Shown: positions 62,201 through 64,000 of the stretch, piece by piece
How positions within the stretch are numbered: position 1 is the stretch's first letter
How the letters are laid out: each line of letters opens with the position of its first letter
NCBI RefSeq assembly: GCF_026342035.1
Contig: NZ_JAPENM010000010.1
Location: 124,001 to 188,000 of the forward strand
Source of the DNA: Aldersonia sp. NBC_00410
Lineage (GTDB): Bacteria > Actinomycetota > Actinomycetes > Mycobacteriales > Mycobacteriaceae
DNA: 64,000 nt
Direction of reading: 5' to 3'
The notes under the pieces: generated by a model
Seen by the model: the letters and a program-made list of their open reading frames with translations, nothing else
The model's database searches: none
Told to the model about the DNA's origin: nothing
Made by a program: the position numbers and the translations under genes

Positions 62201-64000
62201 AAAAGTCGACGACCAGAGCGCGCTCGGTGTCGTCGAGCAGGTCGATGTCGCCAACGGGGCGACTCGTGTCGCCGGCCATCGCAGCGAGAATCCGCTGCAT
62301 CCGTGCACCGAACGACGCGATGGTCTCCGGGTCGAAAACGCCGTGCAGGTACTGCAGCGTGAACTCGAGGCGATCGGTCAGCGTCGCGAAAACCGTCAGC
62401 GGATAATGCGTGTCGTTGGTCATCGTGACATTTGTGAGGCGCATACCGTCGATCGAGCCGGCCGCCGCGATGCCCGCGGCATCGATCGGGTACGACTCGA
62501 AGACCAGTAGCGTGTCGAACTCCGCGCCGACACCCGCACCGGCATGGATATCCGCGAGTCCGACGTAGTGGTGCGCGAGCAGGTCGGCCTGTTCGCCCTG
62601 CACGCGGCCGAGCACCTCGGCGATGGTGTCGCGGGCGGCGAACTCGACACGAACGGGCAAGGTGTTGATGAAGAGCCCGACCATGTTCTCGACGCCGGTC
62701 AGCTCCGGTGGGCGGCCCGACACCGTGGTGCCGAAGACGACATCCTCGCGGCCGAGCAGGCGGCCCAGGAGCAGTCCCCACACGACCTGGCAGACGGTGT
62801 TCACGGTGACGCCGAGGTCGGCGGCCGTCGCGGCCAGCCGTGCCGTGCCGACTTCGTCCAGCGCGAACTTGTAATCGTCCGACAGCGTGGTGATCTCGCG
62901 AGCGGGGTCGGCCGGCGCGAGTACCGTCGGCTCCGGGACACCTGCCAGGGCGTCGTGCCAGATGCGCCGGCTGGCAACCGGATCCTGCGAAACCAGCCAC
63001 GACACGTAGTTCCGGTACGGCGGTGGGGCGGCCAGCGCCGATGCATCCCCCGACGTTGCGTACAACACCAGCAGTTCCCGCAGCACCAACGGCATCGACC
63101 AGCCATCGAGCAGCAGGTGATGGTTCGTCACGACCAGGCGGTTCCGGCCCGCGCCGAGAGTCACCAGCATGAACCGGATCAACGGCGGCTCGGCCAGATC
63201 GAAGCCCACCTGCATGTCGCCGTCGAGCAACCCGCGGAATGCGGCGTCCACGTCGGCGTTGCCGGTCAGATCGATTGCCGTCCAGGGTAACCGGACCGAA
63301 TTCTGGACCACCTGCAGCGGTTCGCCGGCCTGGTCGGTGACGAACGCGGTATGCAGGTTCGGGTAGCGATCGAGCACCCCCTGCCCGGCCACGCGCAATC
63401 GATCCGGGTCGACATCACCTTCGAGTTCGACCACGACCTGCACCGTGTAGACGTCGACCGACGCGGCGGCCATCATCGCGTGGTACATGAGGCCCGATTG
63501 CAGTGGCGCCAACGGCCATACGTCGACGAAACCCGGGTAGCGCAAGTCCCATTCGTTCACATCGGCCTGGGTCAGCGTCGCACCGGCTCGCGCGGCGAGG
63601 CGGAAGTCCGACGGCGTACGACCGCCCGCACCCACGGTGCGGGCATGAACCGCAATTGCGTGCAAGCTATCTCGCCACACGTCGGCCAGCGTCCGCACAT
63701 CTGCCTCGTCGAGCAGCGTGTCGGGGAAGGCGAAGGTCGCCGACAGCACGCCGCCAGTCACGATCGCGTTGATGTCGAGCGCGGCCATTGCGGGCATATC
63801 CGGGTCGGGTCCGGCCGTCAGCGGTCCGACGTCACCGGCGGGAATCCAGCCCATCTCCCCGATCTCGTCCGGCAGGTCCGCCGCCGAGATCCGGCCGAGG
63901 TAGTTGAAACTGATCTCCGCCGGCGCGAGCGCGGGCAACTGGCCTGCCGTCTCGTCGTTGAGGTAGCGCAGCAGCCCATATCCGATGCCGTTGTCCGGCA
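50229..64000 (-). CDS. Non-ribosomal peptide synthetase, upstream subunit (partial: (E)-C-A-T-E-C-A-T-C-A-T-C-A*)
   Basis: 4,589 residues are seen; the N-terminus lies beyond the right edge, where an epimerisation domain tail is cut (GIGYGLLRYLN; FNYLGR near 63900). By position of the coding DNA: C1 (post-E type) HHLLLDG near 63115; A1 P-loop near 61700; T1 LGGDS near 60535; E1 HHLVVDG near 59955; C2 (post-E) HHILLDG near 58480; A2 P-loop near 57075; T2 LGGTS near 55925; C3 HHISADG near 55355; A3 P-loop near 53880; T3 LGGNS near 52690; C4 HHIAADG near 52125; then a 300-residue adenylation remnant to the stop. Codes: A1 and A2 both DVWSLALVHK (unassigned), A3 DFWNVGMVHK (Thr). The protein therefore ends with a condensation domain whose partner A-T is on the next protein. 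C domain types agree with the placement of E domains. Coupled by ATGA to the terminal subunit. Confidence 0.95.
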   Translation of the reverse strand, partial: PDNGIGYGLLRYLNDETAGQLPALAPAEISFNYLGRISAADLPDEIGEMGWIPAGDVGPLTAGPDPDMPAMAALDINAIVTGGVLSATFAFPDTLLDEADVRTLADVWRDSLHAIAVHARTVGAGGRTPSDFRLAARAGATLTQADVNEWDLRYPGFVDVWPLAPLQSGLMYHAMMAAASVDVYTVQVVVELEGDVDPDRLRVAGQGVLDRYPNLHTAFVTDQAGEPLQVVQNSVRLPWTAIDLTGNADVDAAFRGLLDGDMQVGFDLAEPPLIRFMLVTLGAGRNRLVVTNHHLLLDGWSMPLVLRELLVLYATSGDASALAAPPPYRNYVSWLVSQDPVASRRIWHDALAGVPEPTVLAPADPAREITTLSDDYKFALDEVGTARLAATAADLGVTVNTVCQVVWGLLLGRLLGREDVVFGTTVSGRPPELTGVENMVGLFINTLPVRVEFAARDTIAEVLGRVQGEQADLLAHHYVGLADIHAGAGVGAEFDTLLVFESYPIDAAGIAAAGSIDGMRLTNVTMTNDTHYPLTVFATLTDRLEFTLQYLHGVFDPETIASFGARMQRILAAMAGDTSRPVGDIDLLDDTERALVVDFFNRTESPAEPATLIGMFDRQVAATPNAPAVTFGAETLTYAEFAGRIRRLARHLIDLGVGPEVLVALGMRRSLDLVTAMYAVLAAGGAYVPLDPDHPADRLEHILDTADPRCVLTTTADAFVTPGGRPTVVVDELELTEVSDKAIEPAERRGVLRPDNAAYVLFTSGSTGRPKGVSVSHTSVVNQIRWITAEYGIGANDVVLQKTPVTFDVSIWELFGPVIVGGRMVIATADGHRDPAYLVDVIDRERVTMTSFVPSMLSVFAEGAEPGSVDSLRSVLIAGEALAAHTVTAFRRISSAATYNLYGPTEFTVHATHSRVPDLVAGAVPIGGPVWNAQAYVLDSRLRPVPIGLAGELYLGGVQLARAYHRRAALTAERFVASPFAAAGPGGRLYRTGDLVRRHSDGKLEYLGRNDFQVKLRGLRIELGEIEALALQDASVSHAVALVRASPERADQLVCYLVPAATASIDVEQVRAGLAAELPEYMVPSAFVVISDLPLTTSGKLDRNALPEPELFSHAEFRSAGTDTERLLAAVFAEVLGLPDAGSVGVDADFFALGGDSISSIQLVSRAKTRGLVLTARDVFERRTVARLAEKAVAGSQSATVLGELPGGGVGTMPVPPVVRYMVERGGHFDRFNQTVTLSLPAGIDRAGVVATIGAVVTRHDMLRAALFRDAAGEWALAARPVDAIDVDSLVHRVDMPADEAARTELAAVELDAALERLDPADGVVLQFVWLDAPEAGRLVVAAHHLVVDGVSWRILITDFVTAWAQISTGAAPALPPVGTSMRRWAHALADGARTPACVAELGYWRGVLDGPDPALGARPFDPAIDVAQTLDAIGVRLDREVSAGVTTAVPEAFRGEVADGLLAALALAVREWRRRRGVDESSVLLRLEGHGREEHVAPGADLSRTVGWFTSMFPVRLDVSGVDLVDALAGGRSTGVAVKAVKEQLRSVPDKGIGFGMLRYANDDTAAQLADLATPQIGFNYLGRISAGELPEDVRDLSWTPVGDLGDLPARADADMPALAAIDINAIVTDGELSATFAFPRGLLDRESVQELADLWVHALDAVVRHARSVDTGGWTPSDFALVNTTQADIDSWETRFPGLTDLWSLSPLQAGFYFHSELASASLDVYTSQVVLAMTGAIDGDRLRRAGQVVVDRHANLRTAFVTDAAGAAVQVVLNSVELPWVQVDLSDEPDPDAALVALLEADRRDRFDMAHPPLLRFTLASLGDNRFRLLVTNHHILLDGWSMPLLMKDLLVLYATDGDRNAVEPVRPYRRYLEWLGEQDHGAARRAWRASLDGVTEPTLLAPRDTGRVIEALSGEHTVELDEAVTARLKEFAVVTGVTVNTVLQVAWAILLGRLVGRDDVVFGATVSGRPPEITGVESMVGLFINTVPVRVRVEPNDSVGQLLARVQSEQAGLLGQHYVGLADIVADVGPGAEFDSLFVYESYPVDTAGIAAASVIEGMQITGVDLTTVTHYPLTVLAVVGARLEITLQYLREIFGDIEISRIAKQFSRVLATIIGDPKLPVADIDLLDAAERQQVLRDWNATAAAIGDPRTLAGAIAESFARTPDAIAVIVPETEAQLTYREFGERVHRLAHWLIDRGVRPEARVGLAMRRSLDLLVAMYAVVEAGGAYVPIDPDHPAERTEYVLATAAPLLVLSTRRDDFAGTAVELIEELDLSDFPVTSVSDDDRRAPLRPENAAYVLFTSGSTGRPKGVVVRHDAVVNQLRWLTSEYALAPSDVVLLKTPATFDVSVWELFGTVLAGARLVVASPDGHRDPAYLADAIAAHGVTITSFVPSMLAAFAAAVRPGAVDSLRALLVAGEALTGPTVAAFQRVSAAPLFNLYGPTEYTVHATATPVERDVSGPVPIGTPVWNSAALVLDDRLRPTPVGLAGELYLAGAQLARGYDDRSALTAERFIANPHGSDGDRMYRTGDLVRWHESGVLEYLGRTDFQVKLRGQRIELGEIEAVLAAVPGVAAAVVAVHRGDRTGDQLVGYVVPAGDAVVESADAVAAAARRLPPYMVPSSVLVIDAMPLNSSGKIDRKSLPKPVFEAKVYRAPSTPIEEILAQTVAAVLDVERVGLDDNFFDLGGTSISATQVAARLGAELEAKVPVRLVFEAPTVAALAARLESHVGTRGHAALVAQPRPERVPLSIAQQRMWFLNRFAPESALYNIPVAVRLSGRLDVDALRSAVADLIERHEVLRTRYPEIDGAGWQVVADDPKTIPTLEIEACSAENLPARLGEFVSAGFDVAAAPPVRVTLFGLADDEFVLAFVAHHISADGYSMGPLTRDLMAAYVERARGERPDRPALAVQYADYTLWQHAVLGSADDPESLLSQQEAFWRETLRGLPDQLDLPTDRPRPVVSSNGGANVVFAIDGPLRARLRALATRHNVTMFMVMHSALAVLLSRLSATTDIAVGTPVAGRGDAALDDLIGMFVNTLVLRTDIEPDMSFAELLGRVRDVDVAAFGHADIPFERVVEVLNPVRSTARTPLFQVMLTFQNMSMQSFELPELRIDAVDFDVPLAKFDLQLTIADNPASASGADAPDAGLAAFFTYATDLFDETTVAGFADRLLRILEAVGSDADTAVGDLALTTPRERDTLLTAWNTPGAPVADTTLIGMFSHQAQRRGAAAALRFDGSEISYRELDLRSNRLARKLIDAGVGPESLVAIGTERGPAQIVAMLATMKAGAGYLPLDVTYPADRLSYILADAAPACVLTTAAERDLLPGTDARIIVLDGMNDASRDDAPITDAERIGPLRQSNVAYVIYTSGSTGRPKGVAVTHRNAVQLLANTEGHFGFDENDVWTMFHSFAFDFSVWEMWGALAYGGVLVIVDYLTSRSPEQFLELLVREQVTVLNQTPSAFYQLAEADRAAGSPDGLALRHVVFGGEALDLRQLRGWYERRPNRPQLVNMYGITETTVHVSYLALDSELAQRSLGSTIGRGLPGLATYVLDSRLEPVPVGVPGEVYVSGGQVSRGYVGRPDLVSARFIADPFAAPGARMYRTGDVARWNRDGQLEYAGRSDEQVQLRGFRIELGEVESVLLRYPGVAQAVASVRADDRLGDRLVGYVVAESDSPVDAADVRRHATEFLAAYMVPDAVLSLDELPLTPNGKLDRKALPAPEFTGTGAAYREPGTPIEQTVANVFAELLGAAQVGLDDDFFALGGNSLIATRAVARVNDALGKSIGVRALFEASTVAALAERVGAATTGARRPALVRAPRPDRIPLSLAQQRMWVINQADPDAATYNIPFAIRLTGQLDADALARAFGDLVERHEALRTRYPLAGDTPYQEILPAGEVRFDLTPVPVAAPEVRDRVVGLVTRPFDVTVDPPLRVELFAVGEDDLVLTLVVHHIAADGASMAPLVRDMMIAYAARAGGAAPSWSPLEIQYADYTLWQRAVLGSEHDPESVAAQQLAYWSTALSGLAEQFDLPTDRPRPPVPSLRGARFAFEVPEGAHVGLDRIARERNASLFMVIHAALAVLLARLSGSSDIAIGSPIAGRGERALDDLVGMFVNTLVLRTEVAPQAAFADLVERTREVDLTAFANADVPFESVVDAVRPARGRSSQLPQVMLVFQNLEPVQLEVAGLTVQALEPGEAVAKFDLQLTVEARHRSDGSPAGFGAVFTYATDLFDESTVDSFARRLVTIFEAVAEDPAAVVGDIDVLDETEQQLFEPAPEESATVRTGSIGAAALAQQLATVVEDDPDAPALSFGEDEMPYRELDGRSSQLGRAVIEAGGGPGDGVLVALNRGVDWAVAAWAVLKAGAAVVPVDPRAVDIASESVPTIGITTAAHVDRLAATAALDTVEWIVLDDPAMAERIATRSAGPITHAHRLRAPEASDLAYRDATGDGAVTVVELAALAGHIRERAFVDYESRTLHAGEPNVLAGLLELVVAGTAGATSVIPSSGRSVSGDTLDDAEITVLLASSEVVAALDPAALELLAAVVVEGPLPTDDAWFDDRVVLGLSVLRAEMSARTGNDEGKVAR
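50232..51135 (-). other. Truncated, motif-less adenylation-like domain (A*) at the NRPS C-terminus
   Basis: The last roughly 300 residues of the upstream NRPS follow the C4 domain. They keep the A1-like MPYRELDGRSSQLGRAVIEA and A2-like LKAGAAVVPVDP motifs of an adenylation domain. The ATP-binding P-loop position reads LAYRDATGDGAVTVVE instead of YTSGSTGxPKG; the FDxS region reads LHAGEPNVLAGLLEL; and the protein stops before the YGPTE and all later motifs. No thiolation domain follows. Similarity to the N-terminal A domain of the next protein is visible by eye (ATAALDTVEWIVLDD versus ATTSLEWLVLDG; ESRTLHAGEP versus ESRTLHFASP). The frame is intact, so it is maintained as protein; it cannot adenylate. 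Confidence 0.8.

Noticed and set aside
36505-64000. Assignment of the NRPS product to the Nocardia peptidolipin NA type
   Set aside because: The order of D residues and Thr positions deduced here does not fit the peptidolipin sequence as I remember it, and the first modules are off the window.
1-64000. CRISPR arrays, prophage genes and insertion sequences
   Set aside because: No regular repeat-spacer array, integrase, transposase or terminal inverted repeats were seen. The only repeats are short intergenic ones and NRPS domain repeats.

Overview
The window is GC-rich, densely coding actinobacterial DNA. It comes from a mycolic-acid-containing member of the Mycobacteriales: a Nocardia- or Rhodococcus-like organism fits best, but the genus cannot be fixed from this sequence. 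The evidence is mshC (mycothiol synthesis), a secreted antigen-85-type mycolyltransferase, MMPL and DrrABC-type exporters, Mtb12- and LppL-like lipoproteins, and a gene order that largely follows my recollection of Mycobacterium tuberculosis Rv2130c-Rv2141c.

Layout. 1-7.9 kb: a cut-off membrane fatty-acid hydroxylase/sterol-desaturase gene with a FadR-type GntR regulator; an assimilatory nitrite reductase operon (a small coupled unknown gene, nirB, nirD); a coupled luciferase-like monooxygenase and SDR pair; a SnoaL-like and a hemerythrin-like gene. 8-11.4 kb: a large AfsR/SARP-type regulator. 11.4-29.7 kb: a conserved housekeeping block (mshC, SCO1664-like kinase-fold gene, DUF3090, phosphatase, uppP; then Rv2137c-like, lppL, DUF5703, pyrD, PEBP, M20 peptidase). 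This block is interrupted by an aldo/keto reductase-like gene, a haem-uptake operon hmuTUV with an iron-box-like site, an MMPL/Mtb12-like operon and a fadD. A tRNA-Leu(GAG) at 29.85 kb closes the block.

30-64 kb: an accessory envelope/natural-product region. An operon of a WS/DGAT-PapA-like acyltransferase, a 51-codon gene and a mycolyltransferase diverges from a DrrABC-type exporter. A secreted lipase follows, with a perfect CRP/GlxR-type palindrome upstream. Two giant NRPS genes then run leftward, joined by an ATGA overlap. The upstream NRPS (partial) reads (E)-C-A-T-E-C-A-T-C-A-T-C-A*, and the downstream one reads A-T-C-A-T-C-A-T-E-C-A-T-TE. Together they hold seven complete adenylation domains, for a peptide of at least eight residues with at least three epimerised positions and three Thr-type codes, released by a thioesterase.

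The most unusual feature is the break between the two NRPS proteins. It falls inside a module: the upstream protein ends in a condensation domain plus a roughly 300-residue open-reading but motif-less adenylation remnant (A*), and the downstream protein starts with a complete adenylation domain of visibly related sequence behind an Arg-rich leader. This looks like a maintained split-module interface rather than simple decay.
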